From contig JAJYJS010000008.1 in assembly GCA_021789215.1 (NCBI GenBank), positions 18,276 to 82,275 on the forward strand: a stretch of DNA of 64,000 bases, written 5' to 3'. The stretch comes from Nitrospirota bacterium. GTDB taxonomy: Bacteria; Nitrospirota; Thermodesulfovibrionia; Thermodesulfovibrionales; JdFR-88. The position numbers and the translations under genes are program-made. Of the stretch, positions 18,822 to 28,860 are shown in pieces (positions within the stretch are counted from its first letter, which is position 1; each line of letters opens with the position of its first letter). A model generated the notes under the pieces. That model ran no database searches and was not told the origin of the DNA. It was given only the letters and a program-made list of their open reading frames with translations.

Positions 18822-20855
18822 ATGAAATTCCTGGAACTCCTGCAAAAACGCGGGGACTTTGCAGTGGCCCTGGCCGTGCTGGCCATACTGGGCGTCATGG
18901 TCCTGCCGATACCGCCCTTTCTGCTGGACCTGCTCCTTTCGACTTCCATCTCGCTTTCGATAGTCATACTGGTGACGGGCATATACATAAAAAAGCCCCT
19001 GGACTTCTCGGTTTTCCCCTCCGTGCTGCTCATGGCGACCCTTTACAGGCTTTCTCTTAACGTCGCCACAACAAGACTCATCCTGCTCAGGGGAAGCGAA
19101 GGGGTCGATGCCGCCGGGCACGTGATAAAGTCCTTCGGCAATTTCATTGTGGGCGGCAACCCTGCCGTGGGCTTCATAATGTTCCTCATCCTCATCGTTA
19201 TCAATTTTGTTGTCATAACGAAGGGTTCGGGCAGGATTGCGGAGGTCGCCGCCAGGTTCACTCTCGACGCCATGCCTGGCAAGCAGATGGCCATAGACGC
19301 AGACCTCAACGCCGGGCTGATAGATGACAAGGAGGCCAGGAGGCGCCGCTCACAGATAGCCCAGGAGGCGGACTTCTACGGCGCGATGGACGGCTCCAGC
19401 AAGTTCATAAGGGGGGACGCGATTGCCGGTCTCATTATAACAGGCATAAACATAGTCGCCGGACTGCTGATAGGAATAATCCAGAAGGGCATGCCCATTG
19501 CCGAGGCCGCGAAGACCTACACGATATTGACCATAGGCGACGGGCTTGTCTCCCAGATACCGGCCCTGCTTGTGTCAACGGCCGCGGGCATAATAGTCAC
19601 CAGGGCCGGGACTGAAAAGGACCTGGGCGGAGAGATAACCCGCCAGCTGGTGCTCAATCCCAAGGCGCTGGCGACGGCGGCCGGCATAATGGTAGTGCTC
19701 GGCCTTGTCCCGGGGCTCCCTCATATTCCTTTCTTCCTGCTTTCGGCCTCCTCCGGCGCTCTCGCCTATACCATCAATAAATCCGCCGAGGAGGAAAAAG
19801 AGGCGCCAAAGCCTGAGCCCGCCCAGCAGGAAACGCCGCTCGACTCCTACATCGAGATAGAGCCGCTCACATTCGAGCTTGGTTACGGCCTCATCCCGCT
19901 TGTGGATTCCGACAAGGCTGAACTCCTTGCAAAAATAAAGGCGTTAAGGAAGCAGCTTGCCACCGAGCTTGGTTTCATAGTGCCTTCCATACACATCAAG
20001 GACAACCTGCAACTGAGGCCGCATGAATACAGCTTCCTCATCAGGGGCATAGAAGTGGGCAAGGGAGAGATAATGACCGGCCATCTGCTTGCCGTCTCCA
20101 ACGGGCAGGCCGGGCCGATAGACGGCATCCCCACAAAGGAGCCGTCCTTTGGGCTGCCGGCCATATGGATAAACGAAAAAGACAAGGAGACGGCCCAGCT
20201 CAAGGGCTACATGGTGGTAGACCCGCCGACGGTCATAGCCACCCACATCACGGAGATGGTCAGGGCCCATGCCTCCGAGCTGCTCACAAGGACAGAGGTG
20301 CAGGGGCTCTTGAACAAGGTCTCCAGGAACAACCCAAAGATAGTGGAGGAACTGATACCTGCAAATATGTCGCTTGGCGGGGTCCAGCGCGTCCTCCAGA
20401 ACCTCATAAAGGAGAAGGTGCCGATAAACGACCTCGTGGTCATAATAGAGACGCTGCTGGATTATTCACCGGGCATAAAGGACACCGACCTGCTTACGGA
20501 GTACGTAAGGCAGTCCCTAGCGCGGTTCATAAGCAGGCAGTATCTCTCTCCCGACGGCGATATAAAGGTGATGGCGCTTGATGCAAGGTTCGAGAAGGAC
20601 TTCGCCCAGTCGATGGAGGCTGGCGGGGCATTGAACCCTGTTGTCCTGAGCAGGCTTATAAAGTCCATCGAGAGCGCCGTGATGGAGGACAGGTTCAAGG
20701 GCGGCCAGCCCGTTATACTCTGCTCCTCCAATATAAGGAGATTCCTGCGCAGGATGCTGGAAAAGTTCGTGCCCTCGGTGGTCGTGCTGTCCAATGCCGA
20801 GATATCCCCTGCAACGAAAATCCATTCAATAGGAGTTTTGAAGTATGAAGATTAA
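18822..20855 (+). CDS. flhA: Flagellar export gate protein FlhA
   Basis: Multi-TM N-terminus with FHIPEP-type segment RFTLDAMPGKQMAIDADLNAGLIDDKEARRRR. Confidence 0.97.
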   Translation: MKFLELLQKRGDFAVALAVLAILGVMVLPIPPFLLDLLLSTSISLSIVILVTGIYIKKPLDFSVFPSVLLMATLYRLSLNVATTRLILLRGSEGVDAAGHVIKSFGNFIVGGNPAVGFIMFLILIVINFVVITKGSGRIAEVAARFTLDAMPGKQMAIDADLNAGLIDDKEARRRRSQIAQEADFYGAMDGSSKFIRGDAIAGLIITGINIVAGLLIGIIQKGMPIAEAAKTYTILTIGDGLVSQIPALLVSTAAGIIVTRAGTEKDLGGEITRQLVLNPKALATAAGIMVVLGLVPGLPHIPFFLLSASSGALAYTINKSAEEEKEAPKPEPAQQETPLDSYIEIEPLTFELGYGLIPLVDSDKAELLAKIKALRKQLATELGFIVPSIHIKDNLQLRPHEYSFLIRGIEVGKGEIMTGHLLAVSNGQAGPIDGIPTKEPSFGLPAIWINEKDKETAQLKGYMVVDPPTVIATHITEMVRAHASELLTRTEVQGLLNKVSRNNPKIVEELIPANMSLGGVQRVLQNLIKEKVPINDLVVIIETLLDYSPGIKDTDLLTEYVRQSLARFISRQYLSPDGDIKVMALDARFEKDFAQSMEAGGALNPVVLSRLIKSIESAVMEDRFKGGQPVILCSSNIRRFLRRMLEKFVPSVVVLSNAEISPATKIHSIGVLKYED

Positions 20856-21930
20856 AAAATTCAAGGCCAGAAATTTTGCCGAAGCCCTGGAAATGGTCAG
20901 GAAGGAACTGAGCGAGGACGCGGTCATCCTTTCCTCGGAGGAGAAAAAGGGGCCTAAAAAACCCTTCGTTGAGGTGACTGCGGCGGTCGACTACGACTCT
21001 GACGTACAGGAGCACGCGCAAACCGAATCCGCCTGCGTCCACGCGGGGGCCGCCGCCGGGGGCATCACCTCCGAGGGGCTAAGGAGGTTCAGGGAAGAGA
21101 TAAAGAACGAGGTTAAATCGGAGATAGAGGGCCTGAGGATGGCCATAGAGGGCATGAAAAGGGGCGGGTTTGAGTTTTCCATGCCCAAGCAGAAAAGGCT
21201 CATGTTCAATTACCTGAGGGAAAGACGCATAAAGGAAGAGTTTGCCATGAGGCTTTGCGAAAAGGCCGGGGACTTTAACGACCTGCCGTCGCTCATCACG
21301 CGGGACGTGAAGACCAAAAGCGGCGAGGGCGAAAAGATCGTGATGCTTACGGGCCCCACCGGCGTGGGAAAGACGACCACTATCGCCAAGCTCAGCGCCC
21401 GCGCGATGAGGGAGGGCAGAAAGGTGGGGATCATAAACCTGGACACCTACCGGATAGGCGCGGTCGAGCAGGTGAGGATTTATTCAAGGATAATGGGCAT
21501 ACCTCTTGCCGTGGCCTCAACCCCCGGACAGCTGAGGACCCATCTGGCCAATTTCTCCAAAAGCAGGGACCTCATCTTCATAGACACCACGGGAAGGAAC
21601 CCCCGCGACGAGTCCTACATAGAAGACATGAGGCAGATGTGCGACACCGGCTTTCCGATGGAGCTTCACCTGCTGATTAGCGCGGGCGCCGACGACGAGG
21701 CCATGACGGAGGCCTACAGGAGCTACAGCCGGCTGCCCGTCGATTACATAGCCTTTACAAAGCTGGACGAGGCCGTAAAGTTCGGCCCTCTTTACAACAT
21801 CCAGATGGTCTATCAGAAACCCGTGGCCTATGTGACCACGGGCCAGCAAGTGCCTGACGACATGGAATTTGCGACGGCCGATATGCTCGGGGACCTGATA
21901 CTTTCGAAAGGGTGTTACAAAAAATGCTGA
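20845..21930 (+). CDS. flhF: Flagellar SRP-like GTPase FlhF
   Basis: MKIKKFKARNFAEALEMVRKELSEDAVILSS; GPTGVGKTTTIAKLSA; DTTGRNPRD. Confidence 0.95.
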   Translation: MKIKKFKARNFAEALEMVRKELSEDAVILSSEEKKGPKKPFVEVTAAVDYDSDVQEHAQTESACVHAGAAAGGITSEGLRRFREEIKNEVKSEIEGLRMAIEGMKRGGFEFSMPKQKRLMFNYLRERRIKEEFAMRLCEKAGDFNDLPSLITRDVKTKSGEGEKIVMLTGPTGVGKTTTIAKLSARAMREGRKVGIINLDTYRIGAVEQVRIYSRIMGIPLAVASTPGQLRTHLANFSKSRDLIFIDTTGRNPRDESYIEDMRQMCDTGFPMELHLLISAGADDEAMTEAYRSYSRLPVDYIAFTKLDEAVKFGPLYNIQMVYQKPVAYVTTGQQVPDDMEFATADMLGDLILSKGCYKKC

Positions 21931-22760
21931 AAGATTTCCAGAGCGGGAAAAAGAGCGTGAAGACGATAGCCGTGGCCAGCGGCAAGGGCGGGGTCGGCAA
22001 GACAAACGTGGTGGCCAGCCTGGCGTTTGCCGCGAGGAAGGCGGGCAAGAACGTGATGGTGCTGGATGCGGACCTGGGCCTGAGCAACATAGACGTCCTT
22101 TTGCAGCTTGCCCCAAGGTACAACATCCAGCATGTTTTGAGCGGGGAAAAATCGATAAAGGACGTGCTGGTGGAAGGGCCGGGCGGGATGAAGATACTGC
22201 CATCGAGTTCCGGGGTGCAGGAACTGACCTCTCTGGATGAATTCCAGAGGCTCAGGATAATGGAAGAGTTCGACACCTTCGAAGGCGATATAGATTTGCT
22301 GATAATAGACACGGCTGCGGGCATCTCCGAAAATGTCGCCTTTTTCTGCGTGGCCGCCGAGGAGGTCATAATAGTGACCTCGCCGGAGCCCACGGCCCTT
22401 ACGGATGCCTATGCCCTCATAAAAGTGCTCTGTACAAGATACCAGGAGCGCGAATTCGATGTGCTTGTCAATTCGGCAAAGAACTCTGATGAGGCGCTCG
22501 CCATTTACAAGAGGCTGCTTGTGGTGACGGAGCGGTTTCTGAACGTCTCGCTGAACTACATAGGCTATATCCCGTTTGACAACCATGTGAGCCGTGCGGT
22601 AAGGGCGCAAAGGGCGTTTGCCGAGCTGTATCCGGACAGCCCGGCTTCAAGGCAGATAACCGAGATAGCGGGCAGGATCATGGAGCCAGGGGGCAAGATA
22701 AAGGGGACGCTCCAGTTCTTCATAGGGAACCTGCTGTCAGGCCAGGAGAGATTCAAATGA
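21912..22760 (+). CDS. flhG: FlhG (FleN/MinD-like) flagellar number regulator ATPase
   Basis: Deviant Walker A ASGKGGVGKTNVVASLAFAARKAGKNVMVLDADLGLSNIDVLL. Confidence 0.95.
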   Translation: MLQKMLKDFQSGKKSVKTIAVASGKGGVGKTNVVASLAFAARKAGKNVMVLDADLGLSNIDVLLQLAPRYNIQHVLSGEKSIKDVLVEGPGGMKILPSSSGVQELTSLDEFQRLRIMEEFDTFEGDIDLLIIDTAAGISENVAFFCVAAEEVIIVTSPEPTALTDAYALIKVLCTRYQEREFDVLVNSAKNSDEALAIYKRLLVVTERFLNVSLNYIGYIPFDNHVSRAVRAQRAFAELYPDSPASRQITEIAGRIMEPGGKIKGTLQFFIGNLLSGQERFK

Positions 22761-23506
22761 GAGCTGAAACTTTTTACAAGCAGAAAAAAATGTCCGAGCA
22801 GGAAAAGGAGCAGCTTGTCAGGGAGTTCCTTCCCTTTATCAAATACACGGCCTACAGGCTCGCCTGGAGGCTCCCCAACCACCTGACCGTGGACGACCTC
22901 ATAAGCGTGGGGGCGATGGGCCTGCTGGACGCGCTCCAGAGATACGAGCAGGGCAGGGTGAAACTGAAGACGTTCGTCGAGTTCAGGATAAAGGGGGCAA
23001 TGCTTGACGAGATAAGGGCCTATGACTGGATGCCCAAATCGGTGAAGAAAAAGATAGACCTCGTAAAAAAATCCCATTCGAAACTCGAAAAGGAGCTTGG
23101 GCGCGTGCCGGAGGAGTCCGAGATAGCCGGGGACCTGGGGATATCGCTCGATGAATATTACGAAATCCTTCAGAACTCGAACAACTCCTCCATACTGAGG
23201 CTTGAGGACTTCAGGGGCGGCGAGGATGCCAGCATGGATGCATTGGAATGCATACGGGACCCCAATGCAAAAAACCCGCTTGAGTGCCTGATCGACTCCA
23301 GCCAGAAGCAGATGCTGGCTGATGCCATAAACAGGATTCCGGAGAAGGAAAAGATGGTGCTTTCCCTTTATTACTGGGAGGAGCTTACGATGAAAGAGAT
23401 TTCACAGGTGCTGGACCTGACAGAGGGCAGGGTCTCCCAGTTGCACAAACAGGCCCTCCTGAGGCTCAAATCCGAGCTTCAGTCCGGAGTTTCCCCTAAA
23501 GATTAA
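22757..23506 (+). CDS. fliA: RNA polymerase sigma-28 factor FliA
   Basis: Sigma70 region 2 (HLTVDDLISVGAMGLLDALQRY...FRIKGAMLDEIRAYDWMPKSV) and region 4 (LTMKEISQVLDLTEGRVSQLHKQALLRLK). Confidence 0.95.
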   Translation: MRAETFYKQKKMSEQEKEQLVREFLPFIKYTAYRLAWRLPNHLTVDDLISVGAMGLLDALQRYEQGRVKLKTFVEFRIKGAMLDEIRAYDWMPKSVKKKIDLVKKSHSKLEKELGRVPEESEIAGDLGISLDEYYEILQNSNNSSILRLEDFRGGEDASMDALECIRDPNAKNPLECLIDSSQKQMLADAINRIPEKEKMVLSLYYWEELTMKEISQVLDLTEGRVSQLHKQALLRLKSELQSGVSPKD

Positions 23507-23510
23507 GCAC

Positions 23511-25457
23511 TTGGGGGTCGATAAGTATTTATGTAACATGACAAAATCAATTGGCGTCAGGCAAATCAGGAAATTGATAAATGAGCTGGGCTCGCCAGAC
23601 CCCTCAAGGAGGCGGGCCTCGGCCGAAGGCCTGTCCTCATCTGATGAAAGGGCGCTTTTCCCGCTCATAAAGGCCCTCAAGGACGGGAATGCGGGCGTTC
23701 AGGACGCCGCCATGCACTCGATCGTCTCCATAGGCGGCGAGGCTGCGGCATACATGATAATCCCCATGCTGAGGGAAGAGGCATATGTCAGGAACATGGC
23801 CCTCATAATACTTGGGGAACTGGGCGGCACAGCGCTCCCTTATCTTTATCCGCTTTTAAACGACAAGGACGACGATGTGCGGAAGTTCGCCGTGGACCTC
23901 ATTGCCGGTATCGGGCACTGCGGCTGTCCGGAAAAACTGAGAGAACTGCTGAGGGAAGACCCTAACCCCAATGTGAGGGTTTCGGCGGCCAAGGCAATAG
24001 GGCTCCTCGGCTGCAAGGAGGCCATTGCCGACCTGACGGAGGCCCTGAAGGACTCCGAATGGGTGTGTTTCGCGGCCATAGAGGCATTGGTGTCCCTGAA
24101 CGGCGCCGGTTCGGTTGAACCCATGGTGTCCCTTCTTGAAAGCGGGTCGGAGCCGGTCAGGTTCGAGGCCATACAGGCGCTTTCAGGGATGGGTACGGCC
24201 CGCTCGATGGAGGTGCTGCTGAAGCATCTTTCAAATACTGAAATCGGCGAATTCGAAAAATCCATGACGGTGAGGGCGCTGCTGAACGCGGGGATAGTGC
24301 CTGAAATCGGCGGGGTTTACGAACTGCTCATGGACATGCTTCAAAACGGGGAGTGGGACGACAAAATCCTGGCCCTTGCGGGGCTTTCAAGGCTCGGAGA
24401 TGAAAGGGCGCTTTACAAAATAGTGGATATGGCCGGTTCACTCGACCCGTCGGAGCCCGATGCGGAAGACAAGTTCCATGCGTTCCGGGATGCCGTTATG
24501 CACTTCGGGTGCTCTGAACAGCTCCTGAATCTTTTGAACGGCGGAAGATTGAGGTACAGGGGGCTTGCGTTCCTGATAGGGCTCTTTGGCGACATGAAAT
24601 GCCTTCAGGCGGTCCCCCGGCTCGTTGAACTCCTTAAGACCGACCTCCGGGACGTAAAAAGGGCCAGCATGAACGCCCTCAAGGACATGGATGACGAATC
24701 GGTGGCTTGGGCGGCAATGGAAGCCGTGGAAGAGGACGACGCCCAGGTGAGGAAAGCGGCGGTCTCCGCCCTGGGGAAAATAGGCGACAGTTCCTCATCC
24801 CCGGCCATCTTCAGGCTGCTTGAGCAGGAGACCGAAGGGGGAGTGCTGGAAGAGGCCGTTAAGGCCATCCTGAAGATTGATCCGGCAACGTTTTATTCGA
24901 GGCTTAAATCCTTTGGCGAGCTGGTGCGGATACTGGCTGGCAAGTTCTCCGATGATGGGACCGTATTGCTTGGGCTGGCAGACGGCGAAAGCGTGCCTGT
25001 CAGGTGTTCGGCCCTGAAGCGGCTCGGGCAGCTTGGAGGCGAACAGGCCGGGCAAAAACTCATCCAGGCCGCTTCGGATGCCGAGCCGGAGATAAGAAAA
25101 TCAGCGGTCATGGCCATGGGCGACGGGGCCGCCTTCCGTAAACAGCTGCTTGAGGCGATAAAGGACGAAGATATGTGGGTCAGGCTTTACGCGGTCAAAT
25201 CGCTGGGCGGGTCGCCTGATGCCGAGTCGTTGGAAGCTATAAAAACGGCTTTGACCGACGAGGGCGTCCCGGTTGTCCTTTCCGCCATCGATGTGCTGGC
25301 GCGGCATGACTTTGCCGATGAGGCGGCTGCACGGACAATCTTTGAAACTCTTCTCACCCATCCCGAAGAGGCCGTGAGGGCCAGGGCCGGTCTGGAGCTT
25401 GCGACGGATGAAGGGTCCTGCCCGGCGGGGGACAAAGAATGCGGCACCGGGGCCTGA
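23511..25457 (+). CDS. HEAT-repeat (PBS lyase-like) protein
   Basis: Many ~30-aa repeats of the form D..VR..A..AL..LG....I..L...L.D. Confidence 0.85.
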   Translation: MGVDKYLCNMTKSIGVRQIRKLINELGSPDPSRRRASAEGLSSSDERALFPLIKALKDGNAGVQDAAMHSIVSIGGEAAAYMIIPMLREEAYVRNMALIILGELGGTALPYLYPLLNDKDDDVRKFAVDLIAGIGHCGCPEKLRELLREDPNPNVRVSAAKAIGLLGCKEAIADLTEALKDSEWVCFAAIEALVSLNGAGSVEPMVSLLESGSEPVRFEAIQALSGMGTARSMEVLLKHLSNTEIGEFEKSMTVRALLNAGIVPEIGGVYELLMDMLQNGEWDDKILALAGLSRLGDERALYKIVDMAGSLDPSEPDAEDKFHAFRDAVMHFGCSEQLLNLLNGGRLRYRGLAFLIGLFGDMKCLQAVPRLVELLKTDLRDVKRASMNALKDMDDESVAWAAMEAVEEDDAQVRKAAVSALGKIGDSSSSPAIFRLLEQETEGGVLEEAVKAILKIDPATFYSRLKSFGELVRILAGKFSDDGTVLLGLADGESVPVRCSALKRLGQLGGEQAGQKLIQAASDAEPEIRKSAVMAMGDGAAFRKQLLEAIKDEDMWVRLYAVKSLGGSPDAESLEAIKTALTDEGVPVVLSAIDVLARHDFADEAAARTIFETLLTHPEEAVRARAGLELATDEGSCPAGDKECGTGA

Positions 25458-25458
25458 A

Positions 25459-26277
25459 ATGGACATTGTCCTTCAAGAAACCACTTTCAGGCAGCTAAGG
25501 GACTTTATTTATGAGAAGTGCGGGATTTTCATCCCCGACATGAAGAAGTACATTGTGGAAAAAAAGCTCGCAGGCAGACTGCAGGCTAAAAACCTGAGGA
25601 GCTTCGAGGACTATTTCTATCTGCTCCAGTACGGCGGCAACGGCGACGAGATCGCGGGCCTTTATGACGCCATAACCACCAACGAGACATCTTTTTTCAG
25701 GGAGCCCAACCAGTTCAGCGTGCTCGCGGAGCATGTCATCCCGGAACTGCTGAAATCGAAGAAAACCGGAGACCTGCGCTTCTGGTCCGGCGCCTGCTCA
25801 ACCGGCGAAGAGCCCTATACGCTGGCCATCCTGCTAATGGAAAAAAAACTGCTGGCCCGGGCAAGCGTCATGGGGTCGGACATAAGCAACGAGGTCCTGA
25901 CCGCGGCCCAGCGGGGCATTTACGGGCCGTATTCCCTCAGGAACATGCCTGAACAGTATCTGAAAAAATATTTCAAGCCCAACAGCGGCCAGGTGTTCGA
26001 GATAGACGATTCCATCCGGAAGTCCGTCAGGTTCATGAACGTGAACCTGATGGACAGCAGAAAGACCAGGCTCGTTTCCTCTGCGGACGTGATTTTCTGC
26101 CGTAACGTGCTCATCTATTTCGACAACAAGGCCAAGCAGAAGGCAATTTCCAACCTGTATGATTCGCTCAGGCCGGGCGGTTTTTTGTTTATCGGCACCT
26201 CCGAGAGCCTTCATGACGTTACCAGGGCTTTCAAGCCTGTAATCATAAACAAGACCATCGTGTACCAGAGGGTATAG
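25459..26277 (+). CDS. cheR: Chemotaxis protein methyltransferase CheR
   Basis: TTNETSFFREPNQFSVLAEHVIPELL, FWSGACSTGEEPYTLAILL, DVIFCRNVLIYFD; ATG at 25459 after the HEAT gene stop. Confidence 0.95.
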   Translation: MDIVLQETTFRQLRDFIYEKCGIFIPDMKKYIVEKKLAGRLQAKNLRSFEDYFYLLQYGGNGDEIAGLYDAITTNETSFFREPNQFSVLAEHVIPELLKSKKTGDLRFWSGACSTGEEPYTLAILLMEKKLLARASVMGSDISNEVLTAAQRGIYGPYSLRNMPEQYLKKYFKPNSGQVFEIDDSIRKSVRFMNVNLMDSRKTRLVSSADVIFCRNVLIYFDNKAKQKAISNLYDSLRPGGFLFIGTSESLHDVTRAFKPVIINKTIVYQRV

Positions 26278-26280
26278 GAA

Positions 26281-26673
26281 ATGAAGATACTTGTTGTGGA
26301 CGATTGCCAGACTACGAGAAGGCTCCTCGGGTTCTATCTGAAGTCGAAGGGGTTCGAGGTGGCCACCGCCATAAACGGCCTTGACGCGATGGAGAAGATG
26401 GCCCGGGAAAACGTGAACCTTGTAATGACCGATCTGAATATGCCCTTCATGGACGGCATAGAGTTCATCAAGGCGCTCAGGGCAGACTCTTCATTCGCCG
26501 GCATACCCGTCCTCATGGTGACGACGGAGAAGGACGCCGAAGAGGAGAGGAGGGCCATTGACGCCGGGGCTGACGGCTTTTTGACAAAGCCGGTTACCTC
26601 CGAGGTGCTGGTCCGGAAAATAAAGGCGCTGATGAAATCCATATTCAGCAGAGGAGGCGATAATGACGATTGA
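26281..26673 (+). CDS. Single-domain response regulator (CheY-like)
   Basis: [15 protein letters not shown] ... [16 protein letters not shown] ... TKPVT. Confidence 0.9.
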   Translation: MKILVVDDCQTTRRLLGFYLKSKGFEVATAINGLDAMEKMARENVNLVMTDLNMPFMDGIEFIKALRADSSFAGIPVLMVTTEKDAEEERRAIDAGADGFLTKPVTSEVLVRKIKALMKSIFSRGGDNDD

Positions 26674-27055
26674 CCCCAAAATGAAGATACTGGTCACGGA
26701 CGATTTTTCGACCATGAGGCGGATAGTCAAGAATGTGCTAAAGCAGCTGGGCTTCGAAAACATAGAGGAAGCCGAGGACGGGGCGCAGGCATATGCCAGG
26801 CTTACCCAGGAAAAATTCGATTTTGTGGTCAGCGACTGGAACATGCCCAACATGGACGGGCTGGAATTCCTCAAAAAGGTGCGTGCAAATCCCGAACTTA
26901 AGGAATTGCCCTTCCTGATGGTGACGGCCGAGGCCGAGAAGCCCAAGGTCATCGAGGCAATAAAGGCGGGCGTCAGCAACTACGTGGTAAAGCCTTTTAC
27001 CGCCGAGGTCCTGAAGGAAAAAATAGACAGGATATTCGAGAAGATGGGGAAATGA
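26663..27055 (+). CDS. cheY: Chemotaxis response regulator CheY
   Basis: [23 protein letters not shown] ... [20 protein letters not shown] ... NYVVKPFT. Confidence 0.93.
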   Translation: MTIDPKMKILVTDDFSTMRRIVKNVLKQLGFENIEEAEDGAQAYARLTQEKFDFVVSDWNMPNMDGLEFLKKVRANPELKELPFLMVTAEAEKPKVIEAIKAGVSNYVVKPFTAEVLKEKIDRIFEKMGK

Positions 27056-27064
27056 GGTACAGCC

Positions 27065-28828
27065 ATGCCTGATGAAATGGATGAGATAATAGCCGACTTC
27101 ATTACCGAGGCCGAAGAGTCTCTGGACAGGATAGACCCGCTCTTTATCGAGCTCGATTCGAAGGGCTTTGACAGGGAGATAATAAACGAGATATTCAGGA
27201 GCATGCACACGATAAAGGGCGCGGCGGGTTTTTTGGGTTTCCAGCAGATAGTGGACGTCGCCCATGGCTCGGAGACAATCCTTAAAAAGCTCAGGGAAGG
27301 CGAGATGGAGGTGTCGGAAAGCCTTACCGCCGTCATCCTGAAGAGCTTTGACATGGTAAGGCTCCAGTTGAGGCATCTGAAGCTCAAGGACGGGGTGAAC
27401 GAGGGAACCGGCCCTCTGCTGAGAGAGCTTGAGGATGCGCTGAACAGTGCCCAGGGCGGCGGAAAGGTCCCCCCGCAGGCTGCGGAAGCGGCCCGCCCGG
27501 CTGAAAAAACTCCGGCTGTCCAGGGACCTGATAAAACAGCGTCCGGTAATCAGTGCGGGGCCGGAAAGGCCTTTGCTTCATCTCCCGAGAAGGCAGGCGG
27601 TGAAAAACCGGGGGCCGATAAGGGCGAGTCCATGCAGACGTTGAGGATAGGGATAGACAAGGTAGACCAGGTGATGAACCTGACAGGCGAGGTGGTGCTT
27701 ATCAGGAACAGGCTCCTGAACCTTATGGGGGAACTGGATAAAAAATATTCGGACGACCCCCACATAGAGAGTCTTATGGAGACCGTGTCTTTCCTGGATA
27801 TTTTGACGTCGGACATGCAGCTGGCCGTTATGAAAATGAGGATGCAGCCGCTCAAGAAGGTGTTCAACAAGTTCCCGCGCCTGGTGAAGGAGATATCCTC
27901 ATCGCTGGGCAAGTGTGTCGAGCTCAAGATATCGGGCGAGAACACCGAGGTGGACAAGTCCATCATCGAGCAGATAGGCGACCCGATGGTGCATATCATA
28001 AGGAACGCCATAGACCACGGGGTGGAAAGTGGAAAAGACAGGCTCGCCGGAGGGAAACCCGCGCAGGGCACCATCTCGATCAATGCCTACCAGAAGGGCA
28101 ACCAGATTGTAATAGAGGTCTCGGACGACGGCAAGGGCATAGACGTCGGGAAGGTCAAGAGGAAGGCGCTCGAAAAAGGGCTGATAAGCCCGGAGGAGGC
28201 GCAGAGGCTGGATGGCGACTCGGCTGTCAATTTGATATTCCTGCCGGGGCTGTCCACCAATGATGTCGCCACCGAGCTGAGCGGCAGGGGAGTGGGCATG
28301 GACGTTGTGAAGACCAACGTCTCCAAGCTCAGCGGGTTTATCGAGGTCATGACCAAGAAGGGTTCGGGCACAACGCTGAGGATGAGCCTTCCGCTCACGC
28401 TCGGCATCATCCATGCCCTGATGGTCGGCATAAACGGCTCCACATACGCCATACCGCTTGCGCTCGTGGATGAGACCCTGAAGATTTCCAGGGAGGAAGT
28501 CCATGAGATAGTGGACAAGAAGGTGCTCAACGTAAGGGGGAAGGTGTACCCCTTTTTCGAACTTTCGGAGCTGCTTGGAAACGGGGAGCCCTCCGGGACG
28601 GGCCACCGGTTTGTAATAATGGTGGCAATCGCGGACAGCCGTTTCTGCATAGGTGTGGACAGGCTGCTGGGGCTTCAGGAAGTGGTTATAAAATCCATAA
28701 CCGGAACGGAAACCACCTCACCCTGCATCCTTGGCGCGACCATATCGGGGGACGGCAAGGTGATACTCATAATCGATCTCGGGTACATATCCCGGAGCGC
28801 TTTCGACACTTTGCGGCATGAAAAATAG
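27065..28828 (+). CDS. cheA: Chemotaxis histidine kinase CheA
   Basis: HPt (IFRSMHTIKGAAGFLGF), P3/P4 (HIIRNAIDHGVES, GRGVGMDVVKTNV), C-terminal CheW-like domain. Confidence 0.96.
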   Translation: MPDEMDEIIADFITEAEESLDRIDPLFIELDSKGFDREIINEIFRSMHTIKGAAGFLGFQQIVDVAHGSETILKKLREGEMEVSESLTAVILKSFDMVRLQLRHLKLKDGVNEGTGPLLRELEDALNSAQGGGKVPPQAAEAARPAEKTPAVQGPDKTASGNQCGAGKAFASSPEKAGGEKPGADKGESMQTLRIGIDKVDQVMNLTGEVVLIRNRLLNLMGELDKKYSDDPHIESLMETVSFLDILTSDMQLAVMKMRMQPLKKVFNKFPRLVKEISSSLGKCVELKISGENTEVDKSIIEQIGDPMVHIIRNAIDHGVESGKDRLAGGKPAQGTISINAYQKGNQIVIEVSDDGKGIDVGKVKRKALEKGLISPEEAQRLDGDSAVNLIFLPGLSTNDVATELSGRGVGMDVVKTNVSKLSGFIEVMTKKGSGTTLRMSLPLTLGIIHALMVGINGSTYAIPLALVDETLKISREEVHEIVDKKVLNVRGKVYPFFELSELLGNGEPSGTGHRFVIMVAIADSRFCIGVDRLLGLQEVVIKSITGTETTSPCILGATISGDGKVILIIDLGYISRSAFDTLRHEK

Positions 28829-28860
28829 GGGAAAATAAAAATTCCAGGGAGGAAGAAGCA

